NCBI GenBank assembly: GCA_028752905.1
Contig: JAQNBH010000004.1
Location: 50,198,771 to 50,262,770 of the forward strand
Source: Cladorhizidae sp. MBARI D1340-BT2
Lineage: Eukaryota > Porifera > Demospongiae > Poecilosclerida > Cladorhizidae
Direction: 5' to 3'
Length of the DNA: 64,000 nucleotides
The notes below the pieces were generated by a model that saw nothing but the letters and a program-made list of their open reading frames with translations, made no database searches and was not told the DNA's origin. The position numbers were made by a program, and so were the translations under genes. Below, one piece after another: positions 46,401 through 59,459 of the stretch; the stretch's first letter is position 1, and the number at the start of each line of letters is the position of its first letter.

Positions 46401-49400
46401 GCTTGGACCATGACTAGGGTTAGGGCTTGGACAATGACTAGGGTTAGGGCTTGGACCATGACTAGGGTTAGGGCTTGGACAATGACTAGGGTTAGGGCTT
46501 GGACCATGACTAGGGTTAGGGCTTGGACCATGACTAGGGTTAGGGCTTGGACAATGACTAGGGTTAGGGCTTGGACCATGACTAGGGTTAGGGCTTGGAT
46601 AATGATTAGGGTTAGGGCTTGGACAATGACTAGGGTTAGGATTTGGACCATGACTAGGGTTAGGGCTTGGACCATGACTAGGGTTAGGGCTTGGACAATG
46701 ACTAGGGTTAGGGCTTGGACCATGACTAGGGTTAGGGATTGGACAATGACTAGGGTTAGGGCTTGGACAATGACTAGGGTTAGGGCTTGGACAATGACTA
46801 GGGTTAGGGCTTGGCAATGACTAGGGTTAGGGCTTGGACCATGACTAGGGTTAGGGCTTGGACAATGACTAGGGTTAGGGCTTGGACCATGACTAGGGTT
46901 AGGGCTTGGACAATGACTAGGGTTAGGGCTTGGACCATGACTAGGGTTAGGGCTTGGACAATGACTAGGGTTAGGGCTTGGACCATGACTAGGGTTAGGG
47001 CTTGGACCATGACTAGGGTTAGGGCTTGGACAATGAATAGGGTTAGGGCTTGGACCATGACTAGGGTTAGGGCTTGGACAATGACTAGGGTTAGGGCTTG
47101 GACAATGACTAGGGTTAGGGCTTGGACAATGACTAGGGTTATGGCTTGGACAATGACTAGGGTTAGGGCTTGGACAATGACTAGGGTTAGGGCTTGGACA
47201 ATGACTAGGGTTAGGGCTTGGACAATGACTAGGGTTATGGCTTGGACAATGACTAGGGTTAGGGCTTGGACCATGACTAGGGTTAGGGCTTGGACCATGA
47301 CTAGGGTTAGGGCTTGGACAATGACTAGGGTTAGGGCTTGGACCATGACTAGGGTTAGGGCTTGGACAATGACTAGGGTTAGGGCTTGGACAATGACTAG
47401 GGTTAGGGCTTGGACCATGACTAGGGTTAGGGCTTGGACAATGACTAGGGTTAGAGCTTGGACCATGACTAGGGTTAGGGCTTGGACAATGACTAGGGTT
47501 AGGGCTTGGACCATGACTAGGGTTAGGGCTTGGACAATGACTAAGGTTAGGGCTTGGACAATGACTAGGGTTAGGGCTTGGACAATGACTAGGGTTAGGG
47601 CTTGGACAATGACTAGGGTTATGGCTTGGACAATGACTAGGGTTAGGGCTTGGACAATGACTAGGGTTAGGTCTTGGACAATGACTAGGGTTAGGGCTAG
47701 GACAATGACTAGGGTTATGGCTTGGACAATGACTAGGGTTAGGGCTTGGACCATGACTAGGGTAGGGCTTGGACCATGACTAGGGTTAGGGCTTGGACAA
47801 TGACTAGGGTAAGGGCTTGGACCATGACTAGGGTTAGGGCTTGGACAATGACTAGGGTTAGGGCTTGGACAATGACTAGGGTTAGGGCTTGGACCATGAC
47901 TAGGGTTAGGGCTTGGACAATGACTGGGGTTAGGGCTTGGACCATGACTAGGGTTAGGGCTTGGACAATGACTAGGGTTAGGGCTTGGACCATGACTAGG
48001 GTTAGGGCTTGGACAATGACTAGGGTTAGGGCTTGGACAATGACTAGGGTTAGGGCTTGGACAATGACTAGGGTTAGGGCTTGGCAATGACTAGGGTTAG
48101 GGCTTGGACCATGACTAGGGTTAGGGCTTGGACAATGACTAGGGTTAGGGCTTGGACCATGACTAGGGTTAGGGCTTGGACAATGACTAGGGTTAGGGCT
48201 TGGACAATGACTAGGGTTAGGGCTTGGACCATGACTAGGGTTAGGGCTTGGACCATGACTAGGGTTAGGGCTTGGACAATGACTAGGGTTAGGGCTTGGA
48301 CCATGACTAGGGTTAGGGCTTGGACAATGATTAGGGTTAGGGCTTGGACAATGACTAGGGTTAGGATTTGGACCATGACTAGGGTTAGGGCTTGGACCAT
48401 GACTAGGGTTAGGGCTTGGACAATGACTAGGGTTAGGGCTTGGACCATGACTAGGGTTAGGGAGACAATGACTAGGGTTAGGGCTTGGACAATGACTAGG
48501 GTTAGGGCTTGGACAATGACTAGGGTTAGGGCTTGGCAATGACTAGGGTTAGGGCTTGGACCATGACTAGGGTTAGGGCTTGGACAATGACTAGGGTTAG
48601 GGCTTGGACAATGACTAGGGTTAGGGCTTGGACAATGACTATGGTTAGGGCTTGGACCATGACCAGAGTTAGGGCTTGGACAATGACTAGGGTTAGGGCT
48701 TGGACAATGACTAGGGTTAGGGCTTGGACAATGACTAGGGTTAGGGCTTGGACAATGACTAGGGTTAGGGCTTGGACAATGACTAAGGTTAGGGCTTGGA
48801 CAATGACTAAGGTTAGGGCTTGGACAATGACTAAGGTTAGGGCTTGGACAATGACTAGGGTTAGTGTTAGGGCTTGGATTATGACTATGGTTAGGGCTTG
48901 GACAATGACTAGGGTTAGGGCTTGGACAATGACTAGGGTTAGGGCTTGGACAATGACTAGGGTTAGGGCTTGGACAATGACTAGGGTTAGGGCTTGGACA
49001 ATGACTAAGGTTAGGGCTTGGAGAATGACTAGGGTCAGGGCTTGGACAATGACTAGGGTTAGGGCTTGGACAATGACTAGGGTTAGGGCTTGGACAATGA
49101 CTAAGGTTAGGGCTTGGACAATGACTAAGGTTAGGGCTTGGACAATGACTAGGGTTAGGGCTTGGACAATGACTAGGGTTAGGGCTTGGACCATGACTAG
49201 GGTTAGGGCTTGGACAATGACTAGGGTTAGGGCTTGGACAATGACTAGGGTTAGGGCTTGGACCTTGACTAGGGTTAGGGCTTGGACAATGACTAGGGTT
49301 AGGGCTTGGACCATGACTAGGATTAGGGCTTGGACAATGACTAGGGTTAGGGCTTGGACCATGACTAGGGTTAGGGCTTGGACAATGACTAAGGTTAGGG

Positions 49401-51359
49401 CTTGGACAATGACTAGGGTGAGGGCTTGGACAATGACTAGGGTTAGGGCTTGGACAATGACTAGGGTTACGGCTTGGACAATGACTAGGGTTAGGGCTTG
49501 GACAATGACTAGGGTTAGGTCTTGGACAATGACTAGGGTTAGGGCTTGGACAATGACTAGGGTTATGGCTTGGACAATGACTAGGGTTAGGGCTTGGACC
49601 ATGACTAGGGTTAGGGCTTGGACCATGACTAGGGTTAGGGCTTGGACAATGACTAGGGTTAGGGCTTGGACCATGACTAGGGTTAGGGCTTGGACAATGA
49701 CTAGGGTTAGGGCTTGGACAATGACTAGGGTTAGGGCTTGGACCATGACTAGGGTTAGGGCTTGGACAATGACTGGGGTTAGGGCTTGGACCATGACTAG
49801 GGTTAGGGCTTGGACAATGACTAGGGTTAGGGCTTGGACCATGACTAGGGTTAGGGCTTGGACAATGACTAGGGTTAGGGCTTGGACAATGACTAGGGTT
49901 AGGGCTTGGACAATGACTAGGATTAGGGCTTGGCAATGACTAGGGTTAGGGCTTGGACCATGACTAGGGTTAGGGCTTGGACAATGACTAGGGTTAGGGC
50001 TTGGACCATGACTAGGGTTAGGGCTTGGACAATGACTAGGGTTAGGGCTTGGACCATGACTAGGGTTAGGGCTTGGACCATGACTAGGGTTAGGGCTTGG
50101 ACAATGACTAGGGTTAGGGCTTGGACCATGACTAGGGTTAGGGCTTGGACAATGATTAGGGTTAGGGCTTGGACAATGACTAGGGTTAGGATTTGGACCA
50201 TGACTAGGGTTAGGGCTTGGACCATGACTAGGGTTAGGGCTTGGACAATGACTAGGGTTAGGGCTTGGACCATGACTAGGGTTAGGGCTTGGACAATGAC
50301 TAGGGTTAGGGCTTGGACAATGACTAGGGTTAGGGCTTGGACAATGACTAGGGTTAGGGCTTGGCAATGACTAGGGTTAGGGCTTGGACCATGACTAGGG
50401 TTAGGGCTTGGACAATGACTAGGGTTAGGGCTTGGACCATGACTAGGGTTAGGGCTTGGACAATGACTAGGGTTAGGGCTTGGACCATGACTAGGGTTAG
50501 GGCTTGGACCATGACTAGGGTTAGGGCTTGGACAATGACTAGGGTTAGGGCTTGGACCATGACTAGGGTTAGGGCTTGGACAATGATTAGGGTTAGGGCT
50601 TGGACAATGACTAGGGTTAGGGCTTGGACCATGACTAGGGTTAGGGCTTGGACAATGACTAGGGTTAGGGCTTGGACCATGACTAGGGTTAGGGCTTGGA
50701 CAATGACTAGGGTTAGGGCTTGGACAATGACTAGGGTTAGGGCTTGGACCATGTCTAGGGTTAGGGCTTGGACAATGACTAGGGTTAGGGCTTGGACAAT
50801 GACTAGGGTTAGGGCTTGGACAATGACTAGGGTTAGGGCTTGGACAATGACTAGGGTTAGGGCTTGGACAATGACTAAGGTTAGGGCTTGGACAATGACT
50901 AAGGTTAGGGCTTGGACAATGACTAAGGTTATGGCTTGGACAATGACTAAGGTTAGGGCTTGGACAATGACTAGGGTTAGTGTTAGGGCTTGGATTATGA
51001 CTATGGTTAGGGCTTGGACAATGACTAGGGTTAGGGCTTGGACAATGACTAGGGTTAGGGCTTGGACAATGACTAGGGTTAGGGCTTGGACAATGACTAG
51101 GGTTAGGGCTTGGACAATGACTAAGGTTAGGGCTTGGAGAATGACTAGGGTTAGGGCTTGGACAATGACTAGGGTTAGGGCTTGGACAATGACTAGGGTT
51201 AGGGCTTGGACAATGACTAAGGTTAGGGCTTGGACAATGACTAAGGTTAGGGCTTGGACAATGACTAAGGTTAGGGCTTGGACAATGACTAGGGTTAGGG
51301 CTTGGACAATGACTAAGGTTAGGGCTTGGACAATGACTAGGGTTAGTGCCTGGACAATG

Positions 51360-52441
51360 ACTAGGGTTAGTGTTAGGGCTTGGATTATGACTAGGGTTAG
51401 GACTTGGACAATGACTACGGTTAGGGCTTGGACCATGACTAGGGTTAGGGCTTGGACAATGACTAAGGTTAGGGCTTGGAGAATGACTAGGGTTAGGGCT
51501 TGGACAATGACTAGGGTTAGGGCTTGGACAATGACTAGGGTTAGGGCTTGGACAATGACTAAGGTTAGGGCTTGGACAATGACTAAGGTTAGGGCTTGGA
51601 CAATGACTAAGGTTAGGGCTTGGACAATGACTAGGGTTAGTGTTAGGGCTTGGATTATGACTAGGGTTAGGGCTTGGACAATGACTAGGGTTAGGGCTTG
51701 GACCATGACTAGGGTTAGGGCTTGGACAATGACTAGGGTTAGGGCTTGGACAATGACTAAGGTTAGGGCTTGGAGAATGACTAGGGTTAGGGCTTGGACA
51801 ATGACTAGGGTTAGGGCTTGGACAATGACTAGGGTTAGGGCTTGGACAATGACTAAGGTTAGGGCTTGGACAATGACTAAGGTTAGGGCTTGGACAATGA
51901 CTAAGGTTAGGGCTTGGACAATGACTAGGGTTAGGGCTTGGACAATGACTAAGGTTAGGGCTTGGACAATGACTAAGGTTAGGATTGGGAGGATCAGGGG
52001 CAAGGGATTGGCTAGGGCTAGGGCAATAGCTAGGGTTAGGGTTAGGGCTTGGACAATGACTAGGGTTAGGGCTTGGACAACGACTAGGGTTAGGGCTTGG
52101 ACAATGACTAGGGTTAGGGCTTGGACAATGACTAAGTTAGGGCTTGGACAATGACTAAGGTTAGGGCTTGGACAATGACTAAGGTTAGGGCTTGGACAAT
52201 GACTAGGGTTAGGGCTTGGACAATGACTAGGGTAAGGGCTTGGACAATGACTAAGGTTAGGATTGGGAGGATCAGGGGCAAGGGATTGGCTAGGGCTAGG
52301 GCAATAGCTAGGGTTAGGGTTAGGGCTTGGACAATGACTATGGTTAGGGCTTGGACAATGACTAAGGTTAGGGCTTGGACAATGACTAAGGTTAGGGCTT
52401 GGACAATGACTAGGGTTAGTGTTAGGGCTTGGATTATGACT
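51360..52441 (+). repeat. 4.95-kb duplication marker segment, copy 1
   Basis: The segment contains two copies (about 51983-52050 and 52261-52325) of a non-24-mer insert starting ATTGGGAGGATCAGGGGCAA and running into GCTAGGGCTAGGGCAATAGC, plus a short unit GACTAAGTTAGGG near 52130. The same set recurs about 4,949 bp to the right. Confidence 0.85.
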
Positions 52442-55400
52442 ATGGTTAGGGCTTGGACAATGACTAGGGTTAGGGCTTGGACAATGACTAGGGTTAGGGC
52501 TTGGACAATGACTAGGGTTAGGGCTTGGACAATGACTAGGGTTAGGGCTTGGACAATGACTAGGGTTAGGGCTTGGACAATGACTAGGGTTAGGGCTTGG
52601 ACAATGACTAAGGTTAGGGCTTGGAGAATGACTAGGGTCAGGGCTTGGACAATGACTAGGGTTAGGGCTTGGACAATGACTAGGGTTAGGGCTTGGACAA
52701 TGACTAAGGTTAGGGCTTGGACAATGACTAAGGTTAGGGCTTGGACAATGACTAAGGTTAGGGCTTGGACAATGACTAGGGTTAGGGCTTGGACAATGAC
52801 TAGGGTTAGGGCTTGGACCATGACTAGGGTTAGGGCTTGGACAATGACTAGGGTTAGGGCTTGGACAATGACTAGGGTTAGGGCTTGGACCTTGACTAGG
52901 GTTAGGGCTTGGACAATGACTAGGGTTAGGGCTTGGACCATGACTAGGGTTAGGGCTTGGACAATGACTAGGGTTAGGGCTTGGACCATGACTAGGGTTA
53001 GGGCTTGGACAATGACTAAGGTTAGGGCTTGGACAATGACTAGGGTTAGGGCTTGGACAATGACTAGGGTTAGGGCTTGGACAATGACTAGGGTTATGGC
53101 TTGGACAATGACTAGGGTTAGGGCTTGGACAATGACTAGGGTTAGGTCTTGGACAATGACTAGGGTTAGGGCTTGGACAATGACTAGGGTTATGGCTTGG
53201 ACGATGACTAGGGTTAGGGCTTGGACCATGACTAGGGTTAGGGCTTGGACCATGACTAGGGTTAGGGCTTGGACAATGACTAGGGTTAGGGCTTGGACCA
53301 TGACTAGGGTTAGGGCTTGGACAATGACTAGGGTTAGGGCTTGGACAATGACTAGGGTTAGGGCTTGGACCATGACTAGGGATAGGGCTTGGACAATGAC
53401 TGGGGTTAGGGCTTGGACCATGACTAGGGTTAGGGCTTGGACAATGACTAGGGTTAGGGCTTGGACCATGACTAGGGTTAGGGCTTGGACAATGACTAGG
53501 GTTAGGGCTTGGACAATGACTAGGGTTAGGGCTTGGACAATGACTAGGGTTAGGGCTTGGACCATGACTAGGGTTAGGGCTTGGACAATGACTAGGGTTA
53601 GGGCTTGGACCATGACTAGGGTTAGGGCTTGGACAATGACTAGGGTTAGGGCTTGGACAATGACTAGGGTTAGGGCTTGGACAATGACTAGGGTTAGGGC
53701 TTGGACCATGACTAGGGTTAGGGCTTGGACAATGACTAGGGTTAGGGCTTGGACCATGACTAGGGTTAGGGCTTGGACCATGACTAGGGTTAGGGCTTGG
53801 ACCATGACTAGGGTTAGGGCTTGGACCATGACTAGGGTTAGGGCTTGGACCATGACTAGGGTTAGGGCTTGGACCATGACTAGGGTTAGGGCTTGGACAA
53901 TGACTAGGGTTAGGGCTTGGACCATGACTAGGGTTAGGGCTTGGACCATGACTAGGGTTAGGGCTTGGACCATGACTAGGGTTAGGGCTTGGACCATGAC
54001 TAGGGTTAGGGCTTGGACCATGACTAGGGTTAGGGCTTGGACAATGACTAGGGTTAGGGCTTGGACCATGACTAGGGTTAGGGCTTGGACAATGACTAGG
54101 GTTAGGGCTTGGACCATGACTAGGGTTAGGGCTTGGACCATGACTAGGGTTAGGGCTTGGACAATGACTAGGGTTAGGGCTTGGACAATGACTAGGGTTA
54201 GGGCTTGGACCATGACTAGGGTTAGGGCTTGTACCATGACTAGGGTTAGGGCTTGGACAATGACTAGGGTTAGGGCTTGGACAATGACTAGGGTTAGGGC
54301 TTGGACCATGACTAGGGTTAGGGCTTGGACAATGACTAGGGTTAGGGCTTGGACCATGACTAGGGTTAGGGCTTGGACAATGACTAGGGTTAGGGCTTGG
54401 ACAATGACTAGGGTTAGGGCTTGGACCATGACTAGGGTTAGGGCTTGGACAATGACTAGGGTTAGGGCTTGGACCATGACTAGGGTTAGGGCTTGGACAA
54501 TGACTAGGGTTAGGGCTTGGACAATGACTAGGGTTAGGGCTTGGACAATGACTAGGGTTAGGGCTTGGACCATGACTAGGGTTAGGGCTTGGACAATGAC
54601 TAGGGTTAGGGCTTGGACCATGACTAGGGTTAGGGCTTGGACAATGACTAGGGTTAGGGCTTGGACAATGACTAGGGTTAGGGCTTGGACAATGACTAGG
54701 GTTAGGGCTTGGACCATGACTAGGGTTAGGGCTTGTACCATGACTAGGGTTAGGGCTTGGACCATGACTAGGGTTAGGGCTTGGACAATGACTAGGGTTA
54801 GGGCTTGGACCATGACTAGGGTTAGGGCTTGGACAATGACTAGGGTTAGGGCTTGGACCATGACTAGGGTTAGGGCTTGGACAATGACTAGGGTTAGGGC
54901 TTGGACAATGACTAGGGTTAGGGCTTGGACAATGACTAGGGTTAGGGCTTGGACCATGACAAGGGTTAGAGCTTGGACAATGACTAGGGTTAGGGCTTGG
55001 ACCATGACTAGGGTTAGGGCTTGGACAATGACTAGGGTTAGGGCTTGGACAATGACTAGGGTTAGGGCTTGGACAATGACTAGGGTTAGGGCTTGGACCA
55101 TGACTAGGGTTAGGGCTTGTACCATGACTAGGGTTAGGGCTTGGACAATGACTAGGGTTAGGGCTTGGACCATGACTAGGGTTAGGGCTTGGACAATGAC
55201 TAGGGTTAGGGCTTGGACAATGACTAGGGTTAGGGCTTGGACAATGACTAGGGTTAGGGCTTGGACCATGACTAGGGTTAGGGCTTGGACCATGACTAGG
55301 GTTAGGGCTTGGACAATGACTAGGGTTAGGGCTTGGACAGTGACTAGGGTTATGGCTTGGACAATGACTAGGGTTAGGGCTTGGACAATGACTAGGGTTA

Positions 55401-56308
55401 GGGCTTGGACCATGACTAGGGTTAGGGCTTGGACAATGACTAGGGTTAGGGCTTGGACCATGACTAGGGTTAGGGCTTGGACCATGACTAGGGTTAGGGC
55501 TTGGACAATGACTAGGGTTAGGGCTTGGACCATGACTAGGGTTAGGGCTTGGACAATGATTAGGGTTAGGGCTTGGACAATGACTAGGGTTAGGGCTTGG
55601 ACCATGACTAGGGTTAGGGCTTGGACAATGACTAGGGTTAGGGCTTGGACCATGACTAGGGTTAGGGCTTGGACAATGACTAGGGTTAGGGCTTGGACAA
55701 TGACTAGGGTTAGGGCTTGGACCATGTCTAGGGTTAGGGCTTGGACAATGACTAGGGTTAGGGCTTGGACAATGACTAGGGTTAGGGCTTGGACAATGAC
55801 TAGGGTTAGGGCTTGGACAATGACTAGGGTTAGGGCTTGGACAATGACTAAGGTTAGGGCTTGGACAATGACTAAGGTTAGGGCTTGGACAATGACTAAG
55901 GTTAGGGCTTGGACAATGACTAGGGTTAGTGTTAGGGCTTGGATTATGACTATGGTTAGGGCTTGGACAATGACTAGGGTTAGGGCTTGGACAATGACTA
56001 GGGTTAGGGCTTGGACAATGACTAGGGTTAGGGCTTGGACAATGACTAGGGTTAGGGCTTGGACAATGACTAGGGTTAGGGCTTGGACAATGACTAAGGT
56101 TAGGGCTTGGAGAATGACTAGGGTTAGGGCTTGGACAATGACTAGGGTTAGGGCTTGGACAATGACTAGGGTTAGGGCTTGGACAATGACTAAGGTTAGG
56201 GCTTGGACAATGACTAAGGTTAGGGCTTGGACAATGACTAAGGTTAGGGCTTGGACAATGACTAGGGTTAGGGCTTGGACAATGACTAAGGTTAGGGCTT
56301 GGACAATG

Positions 56309-57390
56309 ACTAGGGTTAGTGCCTGGACAATGACTAGGGTTAGTGTTAGGGCTTGGATTTTGACTAGGGTTAGGACTTGGACAATGACTACGGTTAGGGC
56401 TTGGACCATGACTAAGGTTAGGGCTTGGAGAATGACTAGGGTTAGGGCTTGGACAATGACTAGGGTTAGGGCTTGGACAATGACTAGGGTTAGGGCTTGG
56501 ACAATGACTAAGGTTAGGGCTTGGACAATGACTAAGGTTAGGGCTTGGACAATGACTAAGGTTAGGGCTTGGACAATGACTAGGGTTAGTGTTAGGGCTT
56601 GGATTATGACTAGGGTTAGGGCTTGGACAATGACTAGGGTTAGGGCTTGGACCATGACTAGGGTTAGGGCTTGGACAATGACTAGGGTTAGGGCTTGGAC
56701 AATGACTAAGGTTAGGGCTTGGAGAATGACTAGGGTTAGGGCTTGGACAATGACTAGGGTTAGGGCTTGGACAATGACTAGGGTTAGGGCTTGGACAATG
56801 ACTAAGGTTAGGGCTTGGACAATGACTAAGGTTAGGGCTTGGACAATGATTAAGGTTAGGGCTTGGACAATGACTAGGGTTAGGGCTTGGACAATGACTA
56901 AGGTTAGGGCTTGGACAATGACTAAGGTTAGGATTGGGAGGATCAGGGGCAAGGGATTGGCTAGGGCTAGGGCAATAGCTAGGGTTAGGGTTAGGGCTTG
57001 GACAATGACTAGGGTTAGGGCTTGGACAACGACTAGGGTTAGGGCTTGGACAATGACTAGGGTTAGGGCTTGGACAATGACTAAGTTAGGGCTTGGACAA
57101 TGACTAAGGTTAGGGCTTGGACAATGACTAAGGTTAGGGCTTGGACAATGACTAGGGTTAGGGCTTGGACAATGACTAGGGTAAGGGCTTGGACAATGAC
57201 TAAGGTTAGGATTGGGATGATCAGGGGCAAGGGATTGGCTAGGGCTAGGGCAATAGCTAGGGTTAGGGTTAGGGCTTGGACAATGACTATGGTTAGGGCT
57301 TGGACAATGACTAAGGTTAGGGCTTGGACAATGACTAAGGTTAGGGCTTGGACAATGACTAGGGTTAGGGCCTGTACAATGATGGGTTAG
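56309..57390 (+). repeat. 4.95-kb duplication marker segment, copy 2
   Basis: Counterpart of 51360-52441, with inserts at about 56933-56998 and 57211-57272 and the GACTAAGTTAGGG unit near 57079. Confidence 0.85.
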
Positions 57391-57497
57391 GGTTTGGAAG
57401 GTCAGGGCCAAGCTAGGGATAGGGCAATGGCTAGAGTTAGAGATGAATGGGATTAAGGCAAGTATGTCCTCCATTCTTGATTCTTAAAATCTTATGG

Positions 57498-58671
57498 TAT
57501 AGTCAATTGGTCAATTGGGTTAAAAAAAAAGCCGTTTCCCTTTAACTTTACCTTTTAAGAGCCAGAGTAAAGGATTGACTAAAAACACATGTGCCATCCT
57601 CTAGTACTTTACTATCAAATGATGACTATCATAAATAAAATATCCTATGTCCTATAATGATTAAAATATGGTGGCTTTTTTTTACAAGTTCGAGGTAAAA
57701 ACAAACCCACTCCTTTAAAAATAACTTTAAAGTTAAAATCAAATGTAATTACTTCAATATTTAATCAATTGAATTTTTTTTCATTAAAATGTGTTCCAAT
57801 AGTCCAGTAAATAGTACAGTAATGGTTTACAGTTGGTTTTATTGCATTTTCTTAATTGAAAATGTTTATCACTTTTGCTTCACACTCAAACTTCAGCAGT
57901 GCATTCCCTCGACTAACTGTCTCCACTACTGGCTGAACAGGGCCATACATGCAACCATCCACTGCTACTATCTCCACATCTTCCTGCTTTGGCCAATCAT
58001 AGAAAATGTGTGTTGAGTCTGTGCTTCACTCTCTTTTTTTGAAGGAAGGTAAATTCAGCTGAAGTGGGATCAGCATCTTCGTCATCACTGAAAACTTTTG
58101 ATAGTCCATGTACCATTGATAATCAATGACTAAAGTTGGTTCATTCATATTCAGTTATCACATTATATATATATATACTATTGTATCATTCTGTCCATCA
58201 GAATGATATAGTCCATGTACCATTCACTAGGTGGTTTATTCATATTTCTAGAAAACATTTGCCAACTGGCTTTTTTTTTACCCAGAGTGACCAAAAATAT
58301 CTGGGGTAAAAAAAAGCCGTTCCAAAAAACCATAAAATATCAGGGTTTTTAAAATAAACCATTTAGTAAACCATTTAGTAACTATTTTCTTTGTCTAGCG
58401 TTCATAATTTACTATTAATCTACCCAAAAGTTCAGGTGAGTCAGAAAAAAGTTAATTTCGGGTATTTTCTACATGTTTAGGTTCTTTATTTTGTCATGTC
58501 CTCCATGTCAATATTTTTTATACAAAAACACACATTAATGAAATGCCCATTAAAATTACTTGACAGATCAAGGATTGCTTAAATTCTTAAAGCAGTTGTG
58601 TCTTCCCCAGACCCCTGGTCTTTTTTAACCCCAACTTCCCCCCCCGGCTTTTTTTACCCCAATTGACTATA
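57498..58671. mobile_element. MITE-like element with terminal inverted repeats
   Basis: The left end TATAGTCAATTGG...GGGTTAAAAAAAAAGCCG (57498-57533) pairs with the right end CGGCTTTTTTTACCCCAATTGACTATA (58645-58671). The left end carries an extra TCAATTGG. The interior is AT-rich without a transposase. The TATA edges might include a TA target duplication. The superfamily is not assigned. Confidence 0.55.
58268..58318. repeat. Inverted repeat (foldback) inside the MITE-like element
   Basis: Arms GGC-T9-ACCCAGA (58268-58286) and TCTGGGGT-A8-GCC (58300-58318) with a 13-bp spacer. They share the GGGTAAAAAAAAGCC core with the outer termini, so this may be the junction of two nested or adjacent elements. 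Confidence 0.75.
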
Positions 58672-58986
58672 ACTTGAGAATCCCCTTCTTCAAGAAGAGG
58701 AGGGATGGCTGCCACCAGGACATGTCTGTGCTTCCACCATTCTGTCACTCCACAGAGACATGTGCTGGCCCCCACAAACATACTCCTACAGTAGTTTGTA
58801 TATACAGAATCAGTTGGTGTGCAATATTTAAGGAATAGCACATCTCATTAGCTCCTGCACTTATGATAGCAGTGGGTTGCTAGGCAACTAGATAATGCAG
58901 AATTTCCCCCTGCCCTTTCAAATGTGTGGTCAAGTGTGAAGAGTATTATACACTGCATTTAATGTTTTTAGATTTTTAATCCAATG

Positions 58987-59300
58987 GTGTTGGTCCAGTG
59001 TGTGTCCCCATAGAGCTATGGCCACCTACTTCAACCTGCCTCCACCCAGTGTGGTGTTGGTCCAGTGTGTGCCCCCTTAGAGCTATGGCCACCTACTTCA
59101 ACCTGCCTCCACCCAGTGTGGTGTTGGTCCAGTGTGTGTCCCCATAGAGCTATGGCCACCTACTTCAACCTGCCTCCACCCAGTGTGGTGTAGGTCTAGT
59201 GTGTGCCCCCTTAGAGCAATGGCCACCTACTTCAACATGCCTCCACCCAGTGTGGTGTTGGTCCAGTGTGTGTCCCCATAGAGCTGTGCTCCACCTCCTA
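58987..59300. repeat. 67-bp minisatellite (about 4.6 copies)
   Basis: Units contain GGTGTTGGTCCAGTGTGTG, CTATGGCCACCTACTTCAAC and CCTCCACCCAGT. CCCATAGAG and CCCTTAGAG forms alternate, so the true period may be a dimer. The region from 58672 to 58986 is single-copy with no gene seen. Confidence 0.93.
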
Positions 59301-59459
59301 GTTAGTGCCAGGGCAGTGCCTAGGGCTGTAGGAACTGCTGCTGGAGTGTTGTCTGGGAGGCCCAGCCTCATAGAACATGTGGTTTACTAGAGAATTTTGC
59401 TGTGTGTCGACACCAATCTACACTAATATAACCTAATTAGCACATCCTTGATGCTGAGG

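Larger units (their letters stand above)
43505..57440 (+). repeat. 24-bp satellite, array E (about 580 units)
   Basis: Largest array, nearly 14 kb. The main dimorphism is GGACAATGAC versus GGACCATGAC. GGGTTATGGC units mark a 12-13-monomer higher-order repeat at 43.6-45.5 kb. GGCAATGAC (23-bp) units at 46382, 46813, 48083, 48535, 49932 and 50363 mark 431- and 452-bp blocks. TTAGTGTTAGGGC insertions and GACTAAGG units mark the 48.8-52.4 and 55.8-57.4 kb zones. Frames of up to 1,780 codons on either strand are by-products. Confidence 0.97.

Noticed and set aside
52132..57474. 1,780-codon and 1,650-codon open frames on opposite strands (LTLVIVQA and MTRVRAWT repeats)
   Set aside because: A stop-free 24-bp unit (8 codons) keeps three of six frames open; the frames end wherever the array or its phase breaks. 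The start and stop sites are unrelated to any gene signal.
57789..58016. 75-codon frame within the MITE-like element
   Set aside because: No similarity recognised, AT-rich context, and the element is otherwise non-coding.
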